Shown: positions 34,001 to 41,640 of the stretch, piece by piece
How positions within the stretch are numbered: position 1 is the stretch's first letter
Layout of the letters: each line of letters opens with the position of its first letter
Source: Elusimicrobia bacterium CG1_02_56_21
GTDB taxonomy: Bacteria > Elusimicrobiota > Elusimicrobia > Elusimicrobiales > UBA9959
DNA length: 60,758 nt
NCBI GenBank assembly: GCA_001871115.1
Contig: MNUR01000024.1
Location: 1-60,758 of the forward strand
Direction: 5' to 3'
The notes under the pieces: model-generated
Databases searched by the model: none
What the model was told of the DNA's origin: nothing
Seen by the model: the letters and a program-made list of their open reading frames with translations, nothing else
Made by a program: the position numbers and the translations under genes

Positions 34001-36731
34001 AGAACTGGTCTCCGAGAAATACGACTATAAGCCGGGAGAGACCGCGAATATAATGGTGAAGTCCCCTTATGACGAGGCGCAGGCCCTGGTTACGGTGGAG
34101 CGCGAGGGCGTGCTGGACCGCTGGCTGACCGCTACTAAAGGCGGGGCGGATTTTATAAAGGTTCCTATAAAGGAAAGCTATCTGCCCAACGCTTTTATCA
34201 GCGTGATACTGGTAAAAGGCCGCGCGGGAGAGCAGAAATACTCGGAAGACGGGGAAAGCGACCTGTCCAAGCCCCAGGCCAGGTTCGGTTATCTCTCTTT
34301 CAATGTAAGCCCGGCGGGCCGGAAGCTTTCGCTGGAGCTTAAGAGCGACCGGGCCGATTACCGCCCGGGCAGCGAGCTCAAGCTGGAAATTAAAACCACG
34401 GACGAAGGCGGCAAACCCGCCGCGGGAGAGCTGACCGTGTTCGCGGTGGACGAGGGCGTGCTGAGCCTGACCGGCTATAATACTCCGGACGCGTTTTCGG
34501 CCTTCTACGGGCCGCGCCCGCTCAACGTGCTTACCGCGGATTCCCGCCTGCACGTAATAGGCCAGCGCAGCTACGGAGAGAAAGGCGAGGCCCGGGGCGG
34601 CGGCGGCGGCGCGGGGCTGGCCGGCTTCGACCTGCGCTCTGATTTTGTGGCTACGGCTTACTGGAACGCTTCGGTGAAGTCAGGACCTGACGGCAGGGCC
34701 GAAGTTTCTTTCAGATTGCCGGACAGCCTTACCCGGTTCCGGCTGATGGCGGTTGCGAATTCAGGAAAAAGATTCGGCTCCGGGGAAACCTCCGTGACCG
34801 TGTCCAAGCCGCTGATGCTGCGGCCTTCAATGCCGCGCCTGGCGCGGGCGGGAGACGTTTTTGAATGCGGCGTAGTTGCGCATAATTACGCGCCGGGTTC
34901 TAAAAAAATATCGGTTTCAATCGAGACTTCCGGGGACGCCGTGGAGGTAAAGGGAGAGCCCGCCCGCGAGGTTTCAGTTGAAAGCGGTAAAGCGGCGGAA
35001 ATAACCTGGGCTTGCTCGGCCAGAAATCCGGGCGAAACGGCGTTTAAATTCCGCGCTTCGGCCGGAGGGGAAAAAGACGGCCTGGAAGTTAAATTGCCGG
35101 TTAAAACCTGGGAGCCCCGCGAATACGCGGCCACAAGCGGGGTTGCCGCCGATACGGCGGAAGAAGCGCTGAAGCGGCCCTATCCGGGGGCAAAGGGGGA
35201 TATAGCCATAGATATCTCGCCTACCGCCCTGGCCGGACTTAACGAGGGCGCCCGCTACCTGCTTGAATATCCTTACGGCTGTCTTGAACAGAAGCTTTCG
35301 CGGGCCATCCCCGTTATTACCGGCGGAGAACTCATAGAGACCTTTGGCCTTGGTTCCCTGGGGGACCTGAAGGGAGAGGTGCAGAAAGTATTCGGCAGAC
35401 TGGCCGATTACCAGCATCCTTCCGGCGGTTTCTGCTACTGGCCCGGCGTTTGCTGGAAGCCGGACCCCTACCTCAGCGCTTACGCGCTTGAGGCGGGGGC
35501 GCTGGGGCTGAAAGAAGGCTACTCCGTGGACGCCGGCATCCTCAAGCGGGACGCTGACTGGCTTGAAAAATACCTGGCTTCCGAGAAGACGGACTGGGCT
35601 TATCCTTACAGCGTAAGCGAGGATTATGCGGCGCGCGCTTACGCGGTCTATGCCCTGGCTATGAACGGGCGAAATGTGAGCGCCTATTTCAACCAGCTCT
35701 ATCTCAGGCGGGACCAGGTCCCGTACCTGGCCAAAGGTTATATGGTTAAGACGGTGAAGCTGCTGGGCTTTGACGAAACAGCGGCAAAGAAACTGACCGC
35801 CGGGATCATGAACCAGGCCAGGTATTCTCCTGCGCAGCTTCATTTTGAGGACGCCGAGGCCATGCCCTGGATACATAATAGCCCCGTTAAGACCACCGCC
35901 GTAATGCTGGACGCGATGCTGGAGGCGCAAGGCGGCTTCCCCGGTGACGAAAAAGCCGTGAAATGGCTTACCGCGGAAAAGAAGGACAAAGGCCGCTGGC
36001 GGACTACCCAGGAAAATTCCTGGGCGCTGCGCGCTTTCCAGTCATATTACCGCCGTTACGAGAGTGAGGAGCCGGACTTCAAGGCGGTTGTTTCGGCGAG
36101 CGGGGCTGCCAGCCCTCTGCTGGAGCAGGCGTTCAAGGGCAGACAGGTGACTTCAGCCGGGGGGAACTACGCTTTCTTCCCGGTGTTCGGGGATGAAGAT
36201 TCCGCCAGCCTGCGGTTCTCAAAGACCGGGACCGGGCGGCTGTATTATTCAGTGCGCATGGGCTTTGTGCCCGGGAAGCGCTACAAGCCGGCTTCGGAAG
36301 GCTTTGAATTGAGCCGGGAAATAAAGCCGATGGACGGGAGCGGGGCGTTCAAGGCCGGAACCAGGGCTGTGGTTACTATTACGGTCAGGACACCGCAGGA
36401 CAGGACTTTTGTCGCTGTTAAAGACCCGGTCCCCGCGGGCTTTGAAATAGTTAACACCGAGTTCGCCGTGGAAGGCGCAGAGGACGCGCGGGCGCTGGCG
36501 CAGAAGGGCGGGCGCGGCGGCGGCTGGGGGGAATTCGAGCGGGCCGAGCGCTACGACGACCGGATGCTGATCTTCGCCGACTATCTTACGGCCGGAACGC
36601 ATAAATATTCCTATGTGGTACAGGCGACCAGCCCCGGAGTCTATTACGGCCCGTCCTCGCTGGTGGAGGGCATGTACGAGCCCGAGATATTCGGCAGAAC
36701 AGCCGGCGGCATGGTCAGGATCGTAAGGTAA
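31008..36731 (+). CDS. Bacterial alpha-2-macroglobulin family protein
   Basis: 1,907 residues from the ATG at 31008, chosen because it begins a signal peptide (MNKTVLILLSVFFAWPSGASA); a longer frame from 30873 lacks one. The order is N-terminal MG-type domains, MG2-like RGVYRPGETVDIKG, a Gly-rich bait-like segment (GGGGGAGLAGFDLR), the A2M domain (SFRLPDSLTRFRLMAVA), the thioester G1424-C-L-E-Q in YPYGCLEQ, the alpha-6-barrel TED, and a C-terminal receptor-like domain. Such proteins trap proteases in the periplasm. There is no lipobox, and the usual partner penicillin-binding protein 1C is not beside it. Confidence 0.95.
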   Translation: MNKTVLILLSVFFAWPSGASAQVRVVAKSPYGPIGDMNTARAITATFSRPMTALSSAEKMGEACPLEVFEIADALTGDNYGDFSSASLKSFKALKPVEGRCRWQGTQTAVFEPAGPLKTATLYGVRARKGFAGAGQVLAEEAEWFFETTRPAVKDSEPRDGERWLPLDTILYAAFTMPMASVRARDFIKLEETAPDGSVSEVLIGVRLARDEEIKKLWPYPWQEISTGTVVAVRPARQLKPDHAYALKLEAGLNAAEGNLGLVKSREIKFEPYYTFTLKEAPVSACLPGDFALGFSNPVKYTELYKHLSVDPSTAMPPPNPEAANYEGYRDSNKRVSYLSLPREIFKTGTLYSFSVSAGLTDIFGNKLNAGVDFQLGPSGYCPYWSMPAGFGILEGYLPARHPFSGVNFPALDIAKGRVSEENLIPFYRGNMKDEALLSGPVRKNWNPAEGLPDFKLNTFLDYSGLFGPEQGGFGYLRAPGMGESPYRALDNITRIGITLKSSQDSTLIWTSFLKTGKPAAGLPVEIRNDENKVLWAGTTDKQGFADAPGWIKLGIKDWARWERPSLWIFARHKNGTAVMCSAWTGGVEPWRFSVNYDSYPRPRRYSAALFTERGVYRPGETVDIKGFGRKLAGGDWAALGLPAVQISIKDSRGNRVFKTTVPVDKAFSSFDYAYKLSEAAPTGVWTVEAAEPYEDDLSSAGAAEAEEEAEGYRYAPGKERPFLFAETFRVEEFKPAVFEVKARTLESSYLAGDKFRASVEGWYLFGAPMAGSPADWTLRLNSAHYDPPGKEGFSFGSEFRGERLDKLAGSASAELDPKGKTAIELQLEKSYGGAGNALRASFEAGVSDPERQRLFGRASAYVHKSNLYFGVKASGGFVEAGKPWSAEIISVRPDGSPAPGLAGSGKLTKRVWLSSRRAGLGGRLEWVTEKKDTVVSSFTFNTSGSAVNWEFTPEEGGFYIFRAAGKDEERRETETSFSFYVFGKGDAWWAREDSDIIELVSEKYDYKPGETANIMVKSPYDEAQALVTVEREGVLDRWLTATKGGADFIKVPIKESYLPNAFISVILVKGRAGEQKYSEDGESDLSKPQARFGYLSFNVSPAGRKLSLELKSDRADYRPGSELKLEIKTTDEGGKPAAGELTVFAVDEGVLSLTGYNTPDAFSAFYGPRPLNVLTADSRLHVIGQRSYGEKGEARGGGGGAGLAGFDLRSDFVATAYWNASVKSGPDGRAEVSFRLPDSLTRFRLMAVANSGKRFGSGETSVTVSKPLMLRPSMPRLARAGDVFECGVVAHNYAPGSKKISVSIETSGDAVEVKGEPAREVSVESGKAAEITWACSARNPGETAFKFRASAGGEKDGLEVKLPVKTWEPREYAATSGVAADTAEEALKRPYPGAKGDIAIDISPTALAGLNEGARYLLEYPYGCLEQKLSRAIPVITGGELIETFGLGSLGDLKGEVQKVFGRLADYQHPSGGFCYWPGVCWKPDPYLSAYALEAGALGLKEGYSVDAGILKRDADWLEKYLASEKTDWAYPYSVSEDYAARAYAVYALAMNGRNVSAYFNQLYLRRDQVPYLAKGYMVKTVKLLGFDETAAKKLTAGIMNQARYSPAQLHFEDAEAMPWIHNSPVKTTAVMLDAMLEAQGGFPGDEKAVKWLTAEKKDKGRWRTTQENSWALRAFQSYYRRYESEEPDFKAVVSASGAASPLLEQAFKGRQVTSAGGNYAFFPVFGDEDSASLRFSKTGTGRLYYSVRMGFVPGKRYKPASEGFELSREIKPMDGSGAFKAGTRAVVTITVRTPQDRTFVAVKDPVPAGFEIVNTEFAVEGAEDARALAQKGGRGGGWGEFERAERYDDRMLIFADYLTAGTHKYSYVVQATSPGVYYGPSSLVEGMYEPEIFGRTAGGMVRIVR

Positions 36732-36769
36732 TCAGTTCTTTGTGGAAGGAAGTCGGCAGGAGTCTTCTG

Positions 36770-37174
36770 TTACCGTTTTCCGGCCGGGGAAGGGGGTTTA
36801 TCTCCGCCAAGACAGCCTTCTTTGGGGCGAAGCTCTATTGCCGTCTTGGCAATAATAAAAACGGACATCATGTAAATCATGCTGCCGAAAGAATGTGCCG
36901 CTCCCGCGCCTCCGGCCAGAGTAAGCTGGATTAAAGCCGGCCGATGGAAAGGGGCGTCATAGCAGTCTTCAGGCCTGGTCCTGCGGAATTCCCCGCTCAG
37001 CAGGTAATCCTTGACGAAACGGAAAGCGTGGCCGGCCCGCTTCCGGAGGGCAGACCTGAATAGGTGGCGGAAACCTGGGTAAAGAAAGCGACGGTATTGC
37101 GGGTGTTGAAGTTCTCTCAGCCCGCTTAAAAAGGCGGTTGTTCCTGCCGGACTGGCGGCTGCCGGGGGTGTCTG
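36770..37174 (-). pseudogene. Possible gene remnant between A2M and the AAA+ operon
   Basis: An open frame of 134 codons ends in TAA at 36770. It has no ATG, GTG or TTG start before well inside, and a TAG just upstream. It reads as protein-like sequence: RELQHPQYRRFLYPGF, then RFVKDYLLSGEFRR, then a hydrophobic stretch SFGSMIYMMSVFIIAKTAIE. About 63% of third codon positions are G or C. I recognise no family. A chance open frame is possible; nothing better fills this 515-nt gap. Confidence 0.3.
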
Positions 37175-37247
37175 CTATACTTTAAAAGGCGAACGGGCTT
37201 GTGAAGATGTAAATCAGGCGGCCTTATAAGTTTCAGCGTGAGGTATC

Positions 37248-37976
37248 ATGGAAAGATTTGAGACTGAAGATATTGAGAGGCGCCTGCGTGAGATAAAGAT
37301 GAAGGCGGAGAAGGACTTCGGGGCGGAGCTGCGGCATAACGCGGTTCTGGCGGGGCCGCCGGCCCTATTGCTGGTTGCGGGACTGGCGGCTTTTTATTTC
37401 CTGGATCTTCATTCTCCTTACTTTAAATATGCCTATGCCGGAGTCTGCGCGGGGGCCGCGTGGTTCTCAGCGGCTTTATGGCTGGTAGCCTTCCTGAAGC
37501 GAAAGCGTATAGCCGGGGAGCGCGGTCTGCGGGCGGATGCTTTTTCATTGTGGCTGTACGGCGAGTCGGACGGACTGCCTTTCCGGGCTAAATTACCGGG
37601 ATATATAAACAGCGGCGAGGCCGGCGCAGGCTTCTCTATGAAGCTTGAGCTGCCGCTCTCCAATACTGGCGCGCGGCTGGTTCTTTATAGGCTGCTTACC
37701 AGGCAGGTCCCCGCCCATGCCGGCGCTCCTTTAGATCTGCCGGCCTGGCTGGGCAGATTTAAGATGGCGGCCCGCGGTCAGGTAACCCCCGGAGTGCTGT
37801 CGGCACTGGGGGACGAGAATGCGCTGGCCCCGCTTTTTCATCCGGACGGCGGACTGCGCCTTATTGTGATAGAGGGCCGGCGGCTGAGGGCGGAATTCCT
37901 GCGCGGCGACCCCTATGTTCTAACCGAGCCCAAAGAACTGGCCGCTTTGGCCTCCCGGCTGGCCCGCGCGGTTTAA
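37248..37976 (+). CDS. Hypothetical membrane protein with two helices
   Basis: 242 residues. A charged, helical N-terminus (DIERRLREIKMKAEKDFGAEL) precedes two membrane helices (about residues 34-52 and 60-82) and a 150-residue cytosolic domain with GEAGAGFSMKLELPLS and GGLRLIVIEGRRLRAEF. No family is recognised. It is in front of, and in the same direction as, the twin AAA+ operon, but a -10 box separates them, so membership is uncertain. TATACT at 37176 may be its -10 element. Confidence 0.7.
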   Translation: MERFETEDIERRLREIKMKAEKDFGAELRHNAVLAGPPALLLVAGLAAFYFLDLHSPYFKYAYAGVCAGAAWFSAALWLVAFLKRKRIAGERGLRADAFSLWLYGESDGLPFRAKLPGYINSGEAGAGFSMKLELPLSNTGARLVLYRLLTRQVPAHAGAPLDLPAWLGRFKMAARGQVTPGVLSALGDENALAPLFHPDGGLRLIVIEGRRLRAEFLRGDPYVLTEPKELAALASRLARAV

Positions 37977-38053
37977 AAAGAGGGGGAAAGGCGGCAGGCG
38001 CTTTGGGTGTCGCAGTGAAAGGCGCCGGCCGCTCTGGCTCGACATAGAGTTTG

Positions 38054-38071
38054 TATAATAATCATGTAAAT
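38054..38071 (+). promoter_or_regulatory. -10 box of the twin AAA+ operon
   Basis: Perfect TATAAT at 38054-38059, 12 bases before the ATG at 38072, with no ribosome site. The transcript would have a 5' leader of about 5 nt. No good -35 box is seen. Confidence 0.5.
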
Positions 38072-38986
38072 ATGGAAAAAGAGTTCGAAAAGCCAGAACT
38101 GCAGGCGGAACCGGCTTTATCCGCCGGCCGTATATCAAGGCCGGGTCCCGGAGAGCGCGTCCCGATGCCCGCCGGGCCGGGTACTTCCCGGCGCCCGGCC
38201 GGGGAGAGAAGCTCCAATATTTTCGGGCTTGTGCTGGCGGCGGTTTTGGCGGCCGGGCTTGCGTCCGGAATAGTCTTTAAGGGCGATGTTTCCCGGGCGA
38301 AGCAGGCCGCTCCGGCGCAAACTAATAAGGTGCAGGTCATTTCGAAGGAAGCCCTTGCAGAAGCGGCGCCAGTTTCTCTTTCCCGGGAGCCGGTCAACCC
38401 AGTGCTGCCTCCGTCCGAACTCGCTACTCTGGAAACTCCGGGAAGCCCTGTTGAAACTACCGCCCCGGCGCCCCGCAGCATCCCCAGCCCGCTGCCTTTT
38501 TTTAACTCCGAAGAAGCCGCGGTTGTGCCGAAGACCGCCGCCCTGCAGCCATATAACAACAGCTCTGAGCCGGCTCAGAATCCGGCTTCGGCCGGGCCCG
38601 TGCTGCCGGCCGCGAGCCGGCTGGCCCCGCGCCTGCGGCCCATGGGCGGCCCGGCAGGAGCGCTTGCAGCGCCGGTTTCACCGGGAGCATGTACCTCCTG
38701 CGCGGGCGCAGTTGCCGGCGTTAAAACGAGCGCCGCGCTGCAGGGCGGAGAGGGCTTTATACAACACGAGATCTCCACTACCTACGCGGGCCTCTGCGAG
38801 GGAAAGCACATATATGATTACGTTAACCTTACCTCCAACAAGACGATAGGGATGAAGGTTGTTACCAGCGCCGGGGAGGCCTGGACTTTCACGCTGAAGC
38901 CGGGCGAGAAGACCAGCCTTAAAAGCTCTACCGAATTCACCGGCGGAAATTTTGAAAGCTACCGGCTGAGCGAAGTCATCAATTGA
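38072..38986 (+). CDS. Single-pass membrane protein with Pro-rich linker and C-terminal beta domain
   Basis: 304 residues. A 48-residue Pro-rich cytosolic start is followed by one membrane helix (NIFGLVLAAVLAAGLASGIVF), a long Pro/Ala/Ser-rich extracytoplasmic linker (about residues 75-205), a Cys pair (CTSCAG) and an 80-residue C-terminal domain of beta character (YDYVNLTSNKTIGMKVVTS, then AWTFTLKPGEKTSLKS). It looks like a spacer that holds a small folded domain far from the membrane. A start at TTG 38051 is possible but lies on the -10 box. It is the first gene of an operon with two AAA+ ATPases. Confidence 0.75.
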   Translation: MEKEFEKPELQAEPALSAGRISRPGPGERVPMPAGPGTSRRPAGERSSNIFGLVLAAVLAAGLASGIVFKGDVSRAKQAAPAQTNKVQVISKEALAEAAPVSLSREPVNPVLPPSELATLETPGSPVETTAPAPRSIPSPLPFFNSEEAAVVPKTAALQPYNNSSEPAQNPASAGPVLPAASRLAPRLRPMGGPAGALAAPVSPGACTSCAGAVAGVKTSAALQGGEGFIQHEISTTYAGLCEGKHIYDYVNLTSNKTIGMKVVTSAGEAWTFTLKPGEKTSLKSSTEFTGGNFESYRLSEVIN

Positions 38987-38988
38987 AT

Positions 38989-39312
38989 ATGAGCCCCGAA
39001 CCAGAAAAACACGCCGCCGCCCCCGGGAGCGAAACAGCCCCCGCCGGAGAGCCGGCTTCCGCCCCTTTTTCCTCCGGCCAGCCCCCGCGCAAAGGGCCCC
39101 CGGCTTCCGGCCCGGGCGAACCCTATACCCCGCTGCCTGATTTCTCCCGGCCGGCCCGCCCGCGCTGGCTGTACGCGCTGGCCGCGTTCCTGCTGGCGCT
39201 GGCAGCGGCCGCGGGAATATTTTTTTCCCGCGAACGCCCCGCCGCTCCGGCCGCGCGGCAGCCGGCTCCGGTAGAAGCCCCCGCTGTTCCGGGGCCGCAG
39301 GCGGGGAACTAG
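38989..39312 (+). CDS. Small Pro-rich single-pass membrane protein
   Basis: 107 residues. The first 55 are Pro/Ala/Gly-rich and cytosolic, then SRPARPRWLYALAAFLLALA begins a membrane helix (about residues 58-80), then a short Pro/Ala tail outside. The architecture mirrors that of the protein before it, without the folded end domain. The ATG lies two bases after the previous stop; a TTG at 38983 that overlaps that stop is the alternative. The function is unknown; it may be an anchor or assembly factor. Confidence 0.7.
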   Translation: MSPEPEKHAAAPGSETAPAGEPASAPFSSGQPPRKGPPASGPGEPYTPLPDFSRPARPRWLYALAAFLLALAAAAGIFFSRERPAAPAARQPAPVEAPAVPGPQAGN

Positions 39313-39313
39313 A

Positions 39314-40420
39314 ATGAAAATGCACCCTTTATTTATGCTGATGGTCGTGCTGGGTATAGTAACCGGGATGTATACCGTTTATAATATCCTTCCGGTCAGC
39401 ATGCCGATAATCTTCGTGTGCAGCCTGGCCGGTTTCTTTATACGGCTCAACCAGGTCCTCCAGGAGAAAAAAAAGCAGACTGACGCGTCTGCCGCTATAG
39501 ATTTCCCGCTGCTGCGCGCCAAGAAATTCGCGCCCTATGCCGCCTGGATAAAGGAGAACGTCCGCGGCCATGACGAAGTCACCGACCATGTTGTGGGGCA
39601 TATACAGCAGGGTTTGGCCGTAGCTGCGCCCGGGCAGGTTCTGGGGGCTTTCCTGCTGCCGGGGCCCACCGGCACCGGCAAGAGTTTCCTCTCCGAGATG
39701 GTGGCCAAGGCTCTCTACAAGGATACCGAGCCGCTGCTGCTGTCGATGAGCCAGTATAAGTCGGCGCAGGACGTATTTACGCTGATAGGCCCGCCGCCAG
39801 GCTACCAGGGCTACGAGGTAGGCGGCTCGCTTACGCGCCCGGTGCTGGAGAACCCTTACAGGGTGGTAATCCTCGACGAATTTGAGAAAGCCCATCTGGA
39901 CGTCCAGCACTGCTTCTACGACATCCTCGACAACGGGCAATGCTACGAAAAAAGCTCCGGAAAGAAGGTGCATTTCGGCGCCTGTGTTTTTTTCGCCACC
40001 TGCAACAGCGGAGTAGACGCTCTGCGCGCGATATGGCGGGAAACCTCTGACCAGGCCCTGCGCAGCGGGCGCGCCCGCGAAGCCATGGCCAGGGAGGGCT
40101 TCGAGCGGCCGCTGCTGGCCCGCTTTACCGATATCCTCCTGATGGACCAGCTTAAGCCCGTGGAGATAGCCGAGGTGGCCTGCCTGCAGATAGCCAAGCA
40201 TTGGCGCCAGTACGGCATCGAGGTCGAGTATACTTCGCCCGAGGTCCTGGTGGACGCGATCAGGCGCAATGTCGAATTCCAGGATTACGGCGTGAGGCAG
40301 CTGGCCGGCCTTATCCGGGATATAACCACGCCGTCCATAGAAGAAGCCCGCCGGATCGGGGCTACAAGGGTGAGGCTGGAACTGGATAAGAAAACCGGCA
40401 TGGTGAGGGCGTGCGTATGA
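39314..40420 (+). CDS. Membrane-anchored Clp/Hsp100-like AAA+ ATPase
   Basis: 368 residues. Two N-terminal membrane helices (residues about 5-22 and 28-45) tether a single AAA+ module that resembles the second ring (D2) of ClpB/ClpC: Walker A G117-PTGTGKS, pore loop PPPGYQGYEVGG with Tyr164, Walker B VVILDEFEKAH (D188, E189), sensor 1 FFATCNSG and a C-terminal small domain with the sensor 2 GVRQLAG. The catalytic residues and the pore tyrosine are kept, so it should thread polypeptides. It lacks an N-domain, a first ring and an IGF/LGF-type ClpP loop. It starts one base after the previous stop. Confidence 0.85.
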   Translation: MKMHPLFMLMVVLGIVTGMYTVYNILPVSMPIIFVCSLAGFFIRLNQVLQEKKKQTDASAAIDFPLLRAKKFAPYAAWIKENVRGHDEVTDHVVGHIQQGLAVAAPGQVLGAFLLPGPTGTGKSFLSEMVAKALYKDTEPLLLSMSQYKSAQDVFTLIGPPPGYQGYEVGGSLTRPVLENPYRVVILDEFEKAHLDVQHCFYDILDNGQCYEKSSGKKVHFGACVFFATCNSGVDALRAIWRETSDQALRSGRAREAMAREGFERPLLARFTDILLMDQLKPVEIAEVACLQIAKHWRQYGIEVEYTSPEVLVDAIRRNVEFQDYGVRQLAGLIRDITTPSIEEARRIGATRVRLELDKKTGMVRACV

Positions 40421-41610
40421 GCGCCGATCCTAAAGCCACCCTCCTGGAAGATGTCTGGCTGCAGGTATTTGTGCTGCTGCTCATAGTCTCCGGAGTTTTC
40501 TCGCTGCATTATATGCTGCACTCGCCCCAGGCCATGCAGCCGGCCCCGCCGGCCGCTCTCCCCTCCGCCGCTCTGCCTGCGCGGGCCGGCGCGCCCCTGC
40601 CCGGGCCTGTGAGCCAGTCTGCTCCCGCCGCGGCGGAAGAAAAACCGGCTTTACCCAAGACGCCGGGCCGCTGGGTGGTCGGCAAGGCCGGCGCCCCCGG
40701 GGTGAACTGCGCCTCGCTGGGCGACGCGGTGGCCAGAGCGGCCGACGGCGACTCCGTAGTGGTGCAGCCCGGAACCTACGATGTCAGCGTGCTGACCTCC
40801 AAGTCTCTGACCATTTCCGGAGGCGGAAGCTCCCCCGAAGCTGTCGAGCTGACAAATTCTTTAAATCCTACTTTCGCCGTCTCCGGCGGCCGCGTAGAGA
40901 TGAAGAACCTCACTATCGCAAATACGAGCGACGTGGATTACTGGGCGCTGTCGGTGACGCGGGGCACGATGGTTCTGAGCGGCGTGAAAATAAAATCCTC
41001 AAGCAAAGGCGTAAAAGTGCAGGGCGCAAACCTGGAGGCGTCGGACTGCGAGTTTGAAGGCAGCGCCGGGCTGTCGGTTTCCGGAAAATCCAGGGTTAAG
41101 CTTACCGATGTCTCCGTTACCGGCCGGCTTATAGGTATCAGCGCGCAGGATGCTTTGGCGGACCTGCAGCTGGAAAGTTCGCAAATTTCGGACGGAGGCG
41201 GGGCGGGCCTCAGGGTTTCGGACGGGGCGTGGGCCAGGGTCAGCGGAACCACTATTTCCGGCAACCGCTACGCGGGCATCATGGTCGCTTCCGGCGCGGA
41301 AGTCCGCGTGTCTAATTCCAAGCTGACGAACAACGGCGAATGCGGGGGTTATATCGAGGAGAACGGCAAGCTGGTTCTGGAGCAGGTGACCCTGACGCGC
41401 AACAAGTGCGGAGTGGGCTTTGCCGGCGCCGGAACTCTTGAGGCGCGCGGGAATAAGTTCGCGGACAATTCCATGGGCGCAATAGCGGTCAGCCCGCTGC
41501 AGGGCGACAAAGCCATTATAACCGGCGCCGGAAACACCGGGCTGCTGGTTCCGGGCGAAAAACGTCCGGCCGCAAAAAAGCGCGCTGCCAGGGCGCCCGC
41601 GAAAAAGTAG
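40417..41610 (+). CDS. Membrane-anchored right-handed beta-helix protein
   Basis: 397 residues, ATGA overlap with the ATPase before it. One N-terminal membrane helix (VFVLLLIVSGVFSLHYML) is followed by a Pro/Ala-rich spacer (to about residue 80), then a pectate-lyase-like right-handed beta-helix starting CASLGDAVARAADGDSVVVQPGTYDV and running through about ten rungs (such as GVKVQGANLEASDCEFEGS), and a basic Lys/Arg/Ala tail. The start motif resembles DUF1565. No catalytic residues of polysaccharide lyases are evident, so binding or scaffolding of a glycan or protein is as likely as cleavage. Confidence 0.8.
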   Translation: MSADPKATLLEDVWLQVFVLLLIVSGVFSLHYMLHSPQAMQPAPPAALPSAALPARAGAPLPGPVSQSAPAAAEEKPALPKTPGRWVVGKAGAPGVNCASLGDAVARAADGDSVVVQPGTYDVSVLTSKSLTISGGGSSPEAVELTNSLNPTFAVSGGRVEMKNLTIANTSDVDYWALSVTRGTMVLSGVKIKSSSKGVKVQGANLEASDCEFEGSAGLSVSGKSRVKLTDVSVTGRLIGISAQDALADLQLESSQISDGGGAGLRVSDGAWARVSGTTISGNRYAGIMVASGAEVRVSNSKLTNNGECGGYIEENGKLVLEQVTLTRNKCGVGFAGAGTLEARGNKFADNSMGAIAVSPLQGDKAIITGAGNTGLLVPGEKRPAAKKRAARAPAKK

Positions 41611-41640
41611 CGGGAAAACCAGAGGAGTGACTTGAATATT

